64,000 bases of DNA from Euptelea pleiosperma (GCA_035048495.1 CM068552.1:25918154-25982153); one strand, 5' to 3'; positions 19,746 to 34,700 are shown, numbered from the stretch's first letter. Notes: generated from the letters alone by a model not told the origin. Program-made: numbers and translations.

Positions 19746-22700
19746 CTGCCAATTACATCATTAACGGACGGTTAGCATCTTATAGCCAAGGGGTTATTCA
19801 TGCTGAGTCATATAGATCATAACTTCAGGCTATAATTGACAGAATGGTACATGTGGTTCAAATAGAGGTTTCTAATTGAGAAACAAGGTTTTAAAATTAC
19901 ATTATATCAGACGTTATAACAACCGTTATAATGGTAATGATCCAAGACCATTAATTTATTTGTTAAAAAACGCCAAATGCCGAGAAAATGGACTTGGATG
20001 TTATAACATCTGTTATTTTCATGTCTGTTATTTTATCGTCACTGATATTTATTGTGAAAAAAATTAAAAAACAATGAATGAATAATAATATTTTGACCCT
20101 CTTTTTACTAATGTGACCCGCTATAGCGGACATAAAGGGGACATTACCTGTTCATTATAACGGTTCAATTTAAACCTCCCCTAGGTCAAAATCTAAAGAC
20201 AGGATGATTATAAGCATTTTGATCTCTCTTTTGGACTACTTGACACACCTTGCTCAAAAATTTTAACATAATTTGCAAAGATAAGACAGTTATGAACATC
20301 GCTTCAGGTAGATTTTAGACCTTATTGATGACCTATGTATCAAATGTTGAATAGTGGTTCCTGGCCCACTAATTGGGGTAGTGCTATACTGTTTACTAAG
20401 GTCTAAGTGGCATAGCATAGTTTTCTCTCATATTGCAAACAAGTTCCTGAGAAGGTTTCTTCGATCACAGAACTCTCCCTAACTTCTTTTTTAAGCCACG
20501 AGGAATATTACCTAAAAATGTAATCAAGTAATGAATCTGCCATTGGTGCACGAGAGAATATCTTGTAAGTCATATCCTCATCACTGTATTTCTTGAGAAC
20601 AGAGATGCTGGAGAACGGGAGGTTGGGACCCTCAATCGTGCCCACGAGTTCAGGAACTTCCAACACAGAATTCAGGCCAAAATATGCCTACAAACATCAC
20701 ATGTGTCAACAGATGAGGAAGCAACATGGAACATATTACAAGTAAAACAAGGAAAATGAATGGATGATAGAATACTCACAGGGTTTAATAAGCCCCTGAC
20801 AAAGGTTGTGTATGTGTGTTGTAAATTCCTTTCAGGAATTGAGATTGGAGGGGAAAAGCGGATATGCACCTCATCGAGTGGTGTAGCAACTACCGTGACT
20901 TCACAGGCGTAAGTATTTCCCTTGGTGGAGTTAAGCTCATAATAGCCTCCAAGATAGGAAACAGATTCTATCTCTTCATGAAGGTGTAATGTGACATCTG
21001 AATGCTTTATCAGTCCAGCAGCAATTTGCCAGTTGCCTCCTTCAACTGACCATAATCCTCCGCCAGAGCCTGCCAAAGAAACTGCCCCAGCGAGCCCACT
21101 GATGCTGACACTTTGGCCATAGTTGATTCTTGTGATTACCTGGACAATGGAAGGCCAAGTGTGAAGTAGGGATTCTTTAGAAAGGGCATGAAGTGGGATG
21201 TGTAAACAGTTATCAAGGTGCTTTTCTCACAATATATGCAATTCAGGATTTTTCTAACAAAGTCCACGGATTAAGTAGCATTCTTTGTGTTCAGTAGACA
21301 GAATGTATCTGCTAGAGTTAAAACAAATTCACATTAAGTACAACAGTTGCAAAATTAAATTCTACTGAGAAATGCAAAACTAGGACATTTAACTCCCCAA
21401 TTAGGCATTGATTGGCTCTCCTAAGTTCATGCAGAATGTGAACCTCGCTTGTCTTACTATTATGTCGAAATCTCAAAAGATCCAGTAATCCTTCATCGGA
21501 TTACATCTTAATCGGCCCATTGATTTGCATCAAGAGAATCATCCTAAATCTATGTTACCTAGGTATGGCAGAGACATGACCAGGATACAGAATGGACATG
21601 ACATTTACACTACAAAAAAAAGTGTTCAACATGAGTAGGGCATCCATTTTGAAGTGTCCAAGCAACATAGACCTAAATCATCAAATTGACAGCCTTACAA
21701 ATGCACAAAATGTGAAGCATGCAAGCCCTCCAATGATTGAATAAAAACAAAGCAAAGGATGCTATCTAACATAATTGAACCACTGATACATAATGGAGTA
21801 TACAATCAAAGCCTGACATTGCATAATGTTCTTAGTTACCCCATAGAAGTCAGATTAATCCCCCTTGAGCTGGTACCTGCTAACAATTGTGGATTGTAAT
21901 ACCCTGAACTTTCGTTCTAGGGTATTATGGTAAATTCACCTAATAATGAAAACCTAAAAATTTTTCAGACTTCTATTATTATTTTTATGGTTTAATATCA
22001 TTGTTAAGTATGTATGTTTAATTTGGTTTCATTTTGACAACTTCGAAAAACCTGCTATTTTTAAAACTCGCTCTTTAGGCTAAATTTTTGCTAAAAATAA
22101 TGAACCATAACTTAGAGGGAACTTTTTCTTTCCCCAGCTAACATTATAGAACTTTTATAAAAAAATTATTTTGTGGGCCCGAGACACAAAAAATATTCCT
22201 ATTTTATCCTTACCTACTTACCTGTGAAATTTGGAACATTTCCTGAGACATAAAAACCCTAGTGGGAGATTTCGGGAGATTTTGACAAAAATAGTATTTT
22301 GTAAATTTTAAACTTTTCCACAATTCTTATATTTTCAAAAATTAATATTTAATTATATTTTATTTATTTAATAGGCGTGTGGGACCCGCAAATCACTTTC
22401 GGGTCATTCCAATATCATGACACTTTTCTAGGGTTTTGAACGTTTTTGTGATTTATGTGTGACATGTGTCAATACCTTATTGTATGAACTTTTAAAATTA
22501 TATACTATAGTTTGATTGAATTAATTAATAATTATTTGTGTTATAATTGTTAAGTGGGCCCATATGGCCAATCTAGAGGTCTTTTGGGCTTAATAATATT
22601 CTTAAATGAAGCCTATTGATATATATGGGCCTTGGGCCCATTTTTAACTCATTAGTAATGTAAAATATAAGTTTGAGGGTTGAAAAAGTCATCTCTTTAC

Positions 22701-25700
22701 TAGTTACGAATTTCAACAAAATAGAAACCCTAATCCTTCCCTAAACCTATTTATGAAAACCCTAAAGCTTTAGAAGCTTTCACAAACCCAACTCCATTGA
22801 AGAATAGAGAAAGTTCCATTAAACCTTCATCCGGGCACTGATCGTACTCGAGCAAGAAGGGAAAATTGACGAGGACTCCGATTTGAAGAACATACTCCGA
22901 GGAGAGGACGATCCGACGATTTTCAAATTTGAAGAAACTTTTGATTTACATTAAAGTTCAAGAAACCTTGAGGTAAGTGTGTTTTGATCCATCCTATACT
23001 TGTTTTTTTTCAAGATTTTGTTTTTCTTTCATTAAGTAATGGTTGATACTCATTATAAATTAATTTCAACAATATTTACTTTATTTTTATTGGGTTGATC
23101 TTAATTTTAGGCCACCATGATGGGTTTGGCCATGGTCTATTTTGTACATATAACGGATGACTATGTTTTTTATCATTTTTATTGTATTTTTATGATTTGA
23201 ATATTTTTATAATTATTTTTTCCAAATACCTCTATGAATCTATTTTCCAAAATCGTTTAGTTTGTATTTTTCTGATTTGTATTGATTAAGTTATGATTTT
23301 TCTAAGTTGTTGGACTTTACCAAAAAACCCAGAATTTCAGATTTTACACAGTCCACTTCACTTAGAATTTCGATCTCTATTTTTAACCTAAATATTTTTC
23401 TAATTATTTTTCATAGATACCTCTATCAATCTAGTTTTTAGAACCTTTGAGTTTGTATTTTTCTGATTTGTATTGATTAAGTTATGATTTTTCTAAGTTG
23501 TTGGACTGTATCAAAAAACCCAGAATTTTAGATTTTACATGGTCCACTTCACTTGGGATTTCGATCTATATTTTTAACCTAAATATTTTTCTAATTATTT
23601 TTTACAAATACCTCTATCAATCTAGTTTCTAGAACCTTTCAATTTGTATTTTTCTGATTTGTATTGATTAAGTTATGATTTTTCAAACGTGTTAGACTTT
23701 TCTATAAAATCCAGAATTCCAGATTTTACACTGTCCACTTCACTTGAAATTTCGATCTATATTTTTAACCAAAATATTTTTCTAATTATTTTTCATAGAT
23801 ACGTCTATCAATCTAATTTCTATAACCTTTGAGTTCGTATTTTTCTGATTTGTATTGATTAAGTTATGATTTTTCAAATGTGCGGGACTTTTCTGTAAGA
23901 CCCAGAATTCCATATTCTGTCCGGCCCAATTAATTAAGGGTTTCGACCTATATTTTGAATCTGAATATTTTTCTATTTATTTTTCCTAAATACCTTTGTA
24001 AATTTAGTTTCTATAACATTTGAGTTTGTATTTTTCTGATTTGTATTAATTAAGTTATGATTTTTCAAATGTGCGGGACTTTTCTGTAAAACCCAGAATT
24101 TCAAATTCTGTCCAGCCCACTTAATTAAGGGTTTCGACCTATATTTTGAATCTGAATGTTTTTCTATTTATTTTTCCTAAAAACCTCTGTGAATCTAGTT
24201 TTTAAATTCATTGAGTTTATATTTTTTTAATTTATATTTATTTAGTTATGATTTTTATAAGGCAGTACATTTTTTGTAAAAACCTATTAATTGTTAGTGG
24301 TTCGCTCATGATTATTGACTATTAGAGTTCAGCCTTGTTGTTTGACTTAGACTTGTATGCATGGGGATCTCACCCATGTGTCTTGGATCTCTCATAGGGT
24401 TCGGTCAAGTGTCTTGGATCCCTCTTTAAGGTTCGACCTTGTGTCGTGGATCCCTCATAGGGTTCAGCCATAAAGTGTTGGATTCTCTTGCGATTTTCAC
24501 TTATATTATTAATCGATGTTGATCGTGATCTTTTGTGATTGGTTACATGTTATTCATGTTGTTTAACCCTAGTTCGTACCCATTTTATTATTCTTGATGA
24601 TCATGCGTTTATTTTATAATCTTATTTAAATGTTAAATACATGTGTGCTTATGCCATGTAGCCTTAATACTATCTTGTTATCATACCATGATCATCACGT
24701 CATTTCATATAAGGGGTGCATAAGGGAACGGGGTTGAAGTATACTATATACGTTTATATTGGTTTTATCAATTAATCAGGGTTCGGTACCCTAGGGTGAA
24801 AGGCCCCAGACGTTATTATATCCTGCAGATGGGTCAATAAGACCGCTCCCAGTGCGGGAAGGAGATGGAGACCCTCTGTGGTTATGAGTACTAGTTGCAT
24901 TTGCATCCCGTACTCACTTGCATTCACCCTCATATTCATGTCATCTTTATTATACGATTGAGATGCATACCTTGATTTAAAAACTTGTACAGTATGATAT
25001 CATACCATGCACACTGTTGTATTACTGGGCCTCGGCTCACGGTGCTACACCGATACTATTTTCAGATTTTGAGGAGCCGGGTACATGAGATGACTTTGAG
25101 GCGAAAGACTCTGGTGTACTCGAGAAGATCAACGATGATTTAGGAGTCGATCCCACACTCTAAAAGACTTTATTTCGATTGTTCTAAAACATTGCTTATT
25201 TATTTTCACGGGCATGTAATCCTTTGATTGAGAGCATGTTCTCATCTCTTTCTCTCCATATTATTTGATCGATTAAATTATTTGATTTTTTGAATTATTT
25301 GAATTATTTATTTTTTACATCTAGACCTTTTTGTTTACTTAGTGAGTTTTCGAATGAACCTTAGTAGTTTAATTGCCTAATTGGACCACTAGGGGACATT
25401 TATGGATCACCTCTGGGTTCGGGTACGGGTCAATCCACGAATTTTTGGGTCGTATTTGGGTATCCGGATTCGGGGCGTGACATGGACCAATGCTATGTGG
25501 AGTGGAGCTTAAACCAATTCGTGCTCCAATTTCAACAGATCCACATTCAAGCCTCACCAGTTTTGTCCTTCTAACTCAACAAATACACACTTCTTGCTCA
25601 GTAGTTTGCATGTTCGTGATATCTATACTTATTACTTCGTCTCACAATTTGCAAACTGGTCTATTTGGAATCATGAATTTGTAATTTGTTATCAATGGAG

Positions 25701-28700
25701 TCGAGACTTGATATAGACGTGAATCTTGTCTAATGATTTTGAAAACAAGTGATATCAGATTGTTTTTGTTAGAAGGCAAATGGGCTAGTGGTTAGTTTGT
25801 GAAGATGGGTTTCAAACCCAGGCCTGTGGTATCAACACCCACTGACTTTACCAACTTAGACAGCTAGAATCTTTCAACACATCGCATGAGTTCTCCAATA
25901 CTCTTCAAGCCATAGTCAATATGCACTAGATCAAGCCCATGATCATGATCAACCACAGGACAAACTCAAGAACTCAAACTAAGATTTGAATTATTGGAGA
26001 AACAACAATCTTCAATTTTTGCAAGCTTAGGGTGTAATGGCTTTATCTCTACGGATATTATAGTAGAGATTTTATAATCCTTCGAGTTTAGTATGTATGT
26101 CAATTTAAAGACTTCGACAATAGCTTTCTAACGATATAAAGTTTGTCAAAATTGAATTTGCGGCTTGAAAGTTATTGTGTTATCAAAACAAATTATTGTG
26201 TACTAACTAATCTTTTGTAAAACATTTTAGAATCACATCGGCTAGGAATGGAAAAATTTGGGTTTCGAACATCGATAAATAGACCCTAATACCTTAACTA
26301 TTAGATTATTTTTTGGTATTTGCAATCTAGCCCTTGAGGTGAGAATAATTGCAAAAACATCCTTCAATTAGAAGAAATTCTACAAAATTCTTGGGAATTC
26401 CTAAAAATACTCAGGAGGTCTCTTAAAAATTAAGTTTTTGGTTGGACCCACTGTCTCGAGATACGTACTACCTCGAGATATTTGAGAAATTTGATCTTAG
26501 TGTTTTTACGGGTAAGTAAGTACATGGTTATTTATGTTGTGCATTTATTTATTTCTTTAAATATTTATTTATAAATGTTATTTTATTTTAGAAAATAGTA
26601 AAAAAATTATAGAAATTTTAAAAAATTCTATTCTTTTTTGGAATAAAAATTCGATTATTTTATGGAAGAATGACTGAAAATTTTATTCATGTTATCTTCA
26701 AATTTTAGAATCTTAAAGGTTTATGATAGATGTTAACATGTGTAATCTTATTTAGTTAGATGAATTCATACTCAATTTATTTAAAATGAGATCTATGCGT
26801 TTTTAATTGGTTTTAAATGTGTATTTACTTTCTCGAATATGAATGATATGCATATAAAGATATTTCTACAAACATGAATGTTTTATGCATATAAATATGA
26901 TTAAGAATATGAAAAGAACGTGATTGGAATGTGGAATATCAGAATAGCTGAAATCAGGCGCTATCTCATTTTTATGAGACTCCTTGGGGTTCTAGTCCCC
27001 TAAAGTATCAAGCATTGTCTTATTTCTTTAAGACCCCTTGGAGTTCCAGTTCTCTAAAGGAGAGGCTTTGTCTAATTCGTGAGACCTCGGATATTTATAC
27101 TTAAAAGGAATTACGGAATCCGGATGAGGATATCTAATGAAACAACTAGCGTACACATTAAAGAGTCTACTTGTAAGCTAAACGTGGGGTGTTGGTACCA
27201 TGCACTATAAATCGGTATGTGTTCTGACTAACCCAGTGATCAGATAACCATACCCAAGAGAGAATGAAAAGTGGACCAAGGATAATTTGCTTGTTGTCTT
27301 CTCTCACGACCAGATTGTCTCCATAAACCGACCAAACTATTGAAAACTTATCCGGTATATTTCCGTTACATCGTGATAATAGTTTTTCTTTAACCGCATG
27401 TTTATATGATCAGATCCCATCTCGAGATACGTGAAAGATCAAGATGATCATATAACAGATTTGGGAGTTCGACAGCTTGGTATTGAGCTTTAGGTTATTA
27501 GTACTGGAAAACATAGTAACTTAGCAAAATAGAATAATGTCATTTTCATCGAATCACTTACTAATTAATTAAAGATCATAATAAAGCTTTTTGAATGACG
27601 AACTAATATGATAAAGAACATCATAATACAATTCTTTGTTATTTTAGGAATACTTATTGCGTGCGTTCCTAACTCATCCTTTCCAGATAAAGGTGATGAG
27701 ATGAGGAAGAGGAAGGCGTAGGAATGTTGCACACACGGCTAATCCAAAAGCAGGTGCATAGACGCAGTTAACCGACATTTATGCGGCTTTGGGTTATATC
27801 ACTGCTACCTTGGACCGACAGGTTCAGGAGGTCCGTGTTGAGCCGTGTTGTGCTTGCCCGAACGATAATTTGCAAGAGTTCCAATGAATGCGAGCGTCAG
27901 AGGTCTTCCCAAGTCAATGGAAGCCGAAGGATGGTTAAGAGAGGTAGAGAGGATTTTCCGAGCTATGAGATGCCCTGAGGACCGTAAGGTGGAGTTTCCC
28001 ACCTTTATGTTGAGGGGCGATGCTATGACCTAGTGGGAGATGGTTCGTTCTGTTAAAGAAGATGATGTGGTTTTCACATGGGAAGAGTTTAGGGGACCGA
28101 TGACAGAAACGTACTTCCCATTTTTGTTCGAGATCAGTTGAGGCTGAATTTTTGGCTCTCGAGCAAGGTTCCATGATTGGCACAATACGTGATGCAATTT
28201 GATTGAATGGCATCTTATGCACCACACATCATTTCAATGGAGGAGAGAAAGGCGAAGAGATTCTAAGCGAGCCTCAAGTCTGGAATTAGGAGGATGATTG
28301 TGGGCCAGTTGGTCCATGTATACACGACCAATATAGAGATGGCATTGGCGCTAGAGAAGGATACCAATGATTTCCTGAAAGGTCATACAAATCTCAAGGG
28401 AAAGGGTCGAGTTCCACCTACTGCTCCTCGAAGATATCCGAATTAAGCTAAGAAGTCGAAGTCATCTACTCCTAGCATTGCCGCATAGCCGATCAGTTAA
28501 GCTCCTCATACTCAGATTGTTCGAACAGAGAGGCGTTGCTATAAATGCAATGTGTAGGGCAATTATAGAGGCACTGCCCTCAGGATCCATATCAAAAGCC
28601 TATGGGCAATACTCAGAGGCCGAACGTACTAGGCTGAGTCTATGCCATTACTCAACAGGATGCGAGTGCACCTAAGACAGTCGTGCAGGGTACTCTTTTG

Positions 28701-31700
28701 ATTTCACATTTGTCTGCTAGAGTATTAATTGATTCGGGTTCTACCCAATCCGTTATATTTGTTTCTTTTGCCTATGCTTTGGACTTTATGTATGAGTTAT
28801 TTGATTTTATACTTTTTATTGCTACGCCTTTGGGAGAGACTTGTCTTGTATACAGAGTATGTAGAGAGTGCCTAATTCAAATAGGGGATCATGATTTAAT
28901 AGCCGACTTGATCCTATTAGAGATGATAGATTTCGACGTCATTCTTGGGATGGACTGGCTTTCAGCTTATCATGTGTCAGTCGATTGTTATACGAAGATG
29001 GTGTCGTTTCAGATTTCAGGATAATCTTCTTTTTAGTTTGTGGGTGCAAGAGTGTCTCCCCATTCTTCTGTAGTATCGGTTATGCAGGTCTAAAAGAAGC
29101 GTCGAGCTGATTGTATGAGTTTCCTGGCCTTCCTAGAAGGGGAAGAGAGCAAGAAGACTCAGATAAAGCAAATTATAGTGGTTAGTGAGTTCTTGGATGT
29201 CTTCCCAGCTTCTTGGACTACCTCCAATGAGCGAGGTTGAGTTCTCCATCGACCTTTTGCCAGGGAAATCTCCAATCTCCAAAATGTCGTACAGAATGGC
29301 ACTAACAGAGTTAGCAGAGTTGAAAGTACAATTGGAGGATTTAGAAGCCAAAGGTATCATTAGGCCGGGTGTTTCGCCTATGGGTGCACTGATATTCTTT
29401 GTGAAGAAGGACGACTCTCTGAGGATGTGCATCGACTACAGACAAATTAACAAGGTCACTATAAAGAACAAGTATCCTTTACCGAGGATTGATTATTTAT
29501 TTGATTAGTTGAGAGGGGCCTGCTTATTTTCAAAGGTAGACTTGAGGTCAGGATATCATCAACGCAGGGTAAGAGGAGAGGACATCTCCAACACAGCGTT
29601 CCAGACACAGTACGGCCACTATGAGTTCTTGGTCATGCCATTTGGACTGACAAATGCTCCAGCAATATTTATGGATTTGATGAACTAGATCTTCTAGTTA
29701 TTTCTCTACCAATTCATCATAGTCTTCATTGATGATGTTTTGATCTACTCGCGGAATAAAGAAGAGTATGAGCAGCTACTACGTTTTGCCCTGCAAACGT
29801 TGAGTCACCGAGTCTATGGCATGAAGAAGTGAAGTTCTTGGATCATATGATTTCCAAAGAGGGAGTCTCAGCTGATCCGTTGAATATTGAGGCAATGTTG
29901 AACTGGGAGCCACTGAGTAGTGTTACTGAGTTACGAAGTTTCCTTGGGTTGGTTGGTTACTACTAAAGATTCATTGAGGGATTCTCTACCATTGCCATTC
30001 CTTTGAAGGGACTGGGCTACGTCCTGATGCAAAATGGGAAGGTAATTGCTTTTGCTTTGAGACAGTTGAAGATTCATGAATAGAATTACCCTACCCATGA
30101 TCTTGAACTGACAGCAATTGTGTTTGCGGTCAAGATTTGGCAACATCATCTCGACGACGAGAAGTTCGAGCTTTTCTCTGATCACAACAGTCTGAAGTAC
30201 ATTTTCACATAGGAGTTGAACATGAGGCAAAGATGGTGGATGGAGTTCCTGAAGGACTATGACTTACTCTCCAGCACCACCCGAGCAAGGCCAATGTTGT
30301 GGCATATGCACCGAGTCGAAACCAGAGTAGGACTATATTTTGCCTCTTGGGACAGGAGGTAGAATGGTCGTATGCTGAGAAGAACCATGATCCCCCGAGT
30401 TTGACACAGTACCCCAGGATCTTTGTCTCACACTTGGCAGCCCAGCCCTCTTTGGTAAGCAAGATCATAGAGGCACGGCATGGGAAGGGATAGGTTGATA
30501 CCTTCCGTCGTACTAACTCTAAGGAGGAGTGGACTTCGCACTCAGATGGTAGTCTGAGGTTCCACAACAGATTGTAGGTACCTGAAGACAATGATGAGCT
30601 AAAATGTAGGCTGGACTTGTGTAGGCAGTTTTGGTGGAATAACAAGAAGAGGGAGATTGTTCAGTATGTGTCGAGATGCCTGACCTGTTAGCAGATCAAG
30701 GCCGAGCATCAAAAACTGAGAAGCACCCTACAGCCTCTACCTATCCCAGAGTGGAAGTGGAATAATGTGTCTATGGATTTCGTGATGGGTCTACCTAAGA
30801 CTAGTCAGAATCATGACTCCATTTGGGTAATCGTGGACAGACTGACAAAGTTCATTTCTTAGAGCCACTCACAGTGTCAATGATCTGAGCAGAATGTTCA
30901 TCAAAGAGATTGTCAATCTGCATAGTATCCCAGTCTCCATTGTGTCAGATAGAAATCCAAAGTTCACCTCGAAGTTTTCGAAGAGTTGTTAGGGTGCCTT
31001 GGGGACAAAGTTGGATTTTAGTTCAGCTTTTCATCCTCAGACAGACGGGCAGACGGAGTGAGTGAATCAAATCTTAGAGGATTTACTCAGAGCTTATATG
31101 CTGGACTTCAAGGGCAGTTGGGAAGATCACTTGCCGCTTGTGGAGTTCGCATTAACAATAGCCATCAGTCGAGCATCAACATGGCACCTTATGAGGCTTT
31201 GTACGGAAGGCCTTGTAGATCTCCATTGTGATGGGCATAGGTTGAAGAAAGAAGCTTGCTTGATCCTGAGGTGGTGCAGAAGACTGTTATCAGATACGTA
31301 TTTTATACGTATTTAGGGTAGTTTGGTTATTCTGTAAATACCCCTTTGACATAAGGGGTATACTTGTCTTTTGTAATAGCCCCTTTATATAAATAAGATT
31401 TATTGAGTCATTGTGACCTACACATGATATCCTTTTCTCCCCTCTCCCCTCTCTTTGACTGCCTAACCCTAACCCTAACCCTAACCCTAATCACCATTTC
31501 AACTTGGTATCAGAGCTTAGATTTAAGATCCACAGCCATAGAAGATCGCCGGAGGAGTTCTGATGTTCCACTCTACCGTACGGCTGATGTCATAGGTCGT
31601 ATGGACACGAATTTCAAGGTCTGTCCGAAATTTTTGAAACTACTCTTCTTGGTAGTTCTCTATGTTGTAGGATTTATGGTATTTTTTGAAGCTTCTAACA

Positions 31701-34700
31701 TGGCGTTTTTGCTGTTCTACCCGAATATTCAAAAAAATTGAGTTTTCTCTGTGTCGCTTTGTCCGATCTGTTGGAGGCTTCTTACCTGGCCTTACTGCTT
31801 GTTGGTTCCCTACAATTGTAGGAAACCATTGGATCCAACCATACCCCATTCCATGGCTTTTTGAGCGATCGGTGAAGAGTTCTCCACTCTCCAATTGCTG
31901 TCGACTCCTCTTTAGGGGTTTTCTAGACTGCCACAATTTCCAGCACCTCTCCAATCACCTCACCAATGCTAGTCTGGTCTTCTTTGCTCTACTTGGTGTT
32001 AAATCATGTGTTGTTGGTGAAGATATCATCTCTATACTTGTACTGGGCCATGGTATAGCTCTATTCAAGGCTCTTTTTTGTTGATTTGGACTCTATTTGT
32101 GCTTTTTTCGATTCTCCAGCCTATGAGTGGATTTTCTTGGTTCTTCATCCGCTTAAATAGCTATGACTACTCTGGAATCTAGCGGGGACACTCCCTCAGG
32201 GTCCAAAATGAGCACGGAAGTTACCTCCAGAGGCACAGGAGGGTCTGTGGTGCATCAATTCGCGTACGAGAACCCCGGATTGCAGATCACTTCAGTCAAG
32301 CTTGATGAAAAGAACTATTTGGAGTGGGCACAAGCTGCCCGGTTATTTATTGGAGGTCGGGGGAAGCAGGGCCACCATACTGGGGATACAGAGGTAATAA
32401 AAGCTCCAGTTCTTTTGATATTGTGCATTCTGATGTCTGGGGTCCTTCCCCTGCTACCTCTATTTTTGGCTTCCGCTACTTTGTTACTTTCGCTGATGAC
32501 CATACCAGGTGTATCTGGGTTTATCTCATGAAAACCAAAGATGAAGTTCATTCCATCTTCAAGGGTTTTCATAAGATGATCCAAACACAGTATGTTGCCT
32601 CTATCAAAGTCCTTCAGTCGGACCAAGGTGGAGAGTATATGTTTGGAGGTCTCTTGTATTATTTTTTGGTCATGGGATTTGCCATCCATGGTTTTAAAAT
32701 TCACCGAAATTCGACCAAAGTTCGCCGAATTTTGAATCACTGAATTAAAGTGTACATGCAGTAAAAAAAATTACAAAAATTCGCCAAAACTTCGCCTAAT
32801 TAATTTGCTTAATTCAACAAAAATCGGCTAATTTCGACTAATTTCTCGAAGTTTAGCCTTTTTCAGTATAAAAATTACAAAAATTCGCCGATTTAGAGAA
32901 GTTTGGAGAATTTTTGCCGAAATGTTTGTAAAATACACTGATTTTTAGGGATTTGATAAAACATGAATGTTAAAACACTTATAACTCACTATATCCTAAA
33001 AACAACCATTTAGAGGAACCTAAGTAAGATTAATATCATTTCAGTAGAAAAAAAAATATCGTTTCACTCATATTGACACAAGTATCAAAAGTTTGAGATT
33101 CTTTTTTTAAGCAAGTACTAAGATACTAAGTCATAAACTCATAAGCAGTACAACACATTTTTTTGTAATTTTTGTACTAAAAAGGCTAAATTACAAGAAA
33201 TTAGTTGTTTATGATAAAACAAACATAATAAAACACACTGATGTTTAAGGATATGATAAAAGAGGCATGATAAAACACTAATAACTCATCTTAAAAAAAC
33301 ATCAAATACTTTAGATACTTGCGTCAATATGAGAAACGATATTAATCTTGCTTAGATTGCTCCAAATGGTTTTTTTTATGATATAATGAGTTATAAGTGC
33401 TTTATCATGCTTGTTTTATCATATCTTTAAAAATCAGTGTGTTTTACCAACGTTTTGGCAAAATTTCTCCAAACTTCTCTAAGTTAGCGAAGTTTTACAA
33501 AAATTCTCTAAATCGAATTGGACTTCCCCGAATTAATTCCGAATTTTAACTGACCGAAGTTCAAGGCGAAGTTGAAGTTATCAGTGTGGATTTTCTTGGT
33601 TCTTCATCCACTTAAATAGCTATGACTACTCTGGAATCTAGAGGGGACACTTCGTCAGGGTCCAAAATGAGCACGGAAGTAACCTCCAGAGACACAAGAG
33701 GGTCTATGGTGCATCAATTCACGTACGAGATTCCCGGATTGCAGATCACTTCAGTCAAGCTTGATGAAAAGAACTATTTGGAGTGGGCACAAGCTGCCCG
33801 GTTATTTATTGGAGGTCGGGGGAAGCAGGGCCACCATACTAGGGATACAGAGGTAATAAAAGCTCCAGTTCTTTTGATGTTGTGCATTGTGATGTCTGGG
33901 GTCCTTCCCTGTTACCTCTATTTTTGGCTTCCACTACTTTGTTACTTTCGTTGATGACCATACCAGGTGTATCTGAGTTTATCTCATGAAAACTAAAGAT
34001 GAAGTTCATTCCATCTTCAAGGGTTTTCATAAGATGATCCAAACACAGTATGTTGCCTCCATCAAAGTCCTTCAGTCGGACCAAGGTGGAGAGTATATGT
34101 TTGGAGGTCTCCTGTATTATTTTTTTGATCATGGGATTTGCCATCAGAATTCCTGCAGCTACACCCGTCAGCAGAATGGTGTAGCTGAAAGGAAAATACG
34201 TCATCTGACAGAGGTAGCACGTTCTCTTTTGATCAGTGTCCATGTCCCCAGCTCTTATTGGTCCGATGATGTTTTGACCGATGCTTACCTGACTAACCGG
34301 ATGCCTTCGCGTGTGCTCAACTTCCAGTCTTCGGTTCAAGTCCTTGCTCCTAGCTCATTTTTGTTTACTATCACACGTCATATCTTTGGGTGTGTATGTT
34401 TTGGGCACATTCTGGGTCCACGACGCAACAAGTTGGATCTTAAAGCTCTAAAGTGTGTCTTCCTTGATTACTTTTCCACTCACAAGGGGAGTGTTACCAC
34501 CCTTTGTCTGGCAAGAAATTTATTTCCATGAATGTCACATTTCGTGACGAGTCCTTTTTTCTCCACTACCTCTCTTCAGGGGGAGAGTAGTGAAGAGAGG
34601 TCCTCTATTTGTCATCTTCCAACTGTTTCTTTATCTCCCTTCCCGTTAGTTGTTGAGCGGCCTACTCAACCTACTATGGTGTCTGATAGTGCTCTTGGAG

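Larger units (their letters stand above)
21895..25482 (+). mobile_element. Gypsy solo LTR, 3.6 kb, in FCLY intron 2
   Basis: Begins TGTAATACCCTGAACTTTCG and ends CGGGGCGTGACA (TG...CA), with near-matching 5-bp flanks TGGAT (21890-21894) and TGGAC (25483-25487). There is no internal region or partner LTR, so it is a solo LTR. It differs from the 3951 and 26033 family except for the shared ...GGCGTGACA end style typical of some plant gypsy LTRs. It contains two tandem-repeat arrays, listed below. Confidence 0.85.

Noticed and set aside
28478..28675. Independent small gene in the gypsy gag region
   Set aside because: A shadow frame of the decayed gag; adjacent frames give the Gag and knuckle motifs.
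31462..31490. True telomere or chromosome end
   Set aside because: The array is 29 bp, lies within an LTR and is followed by an intact primer-binding site.
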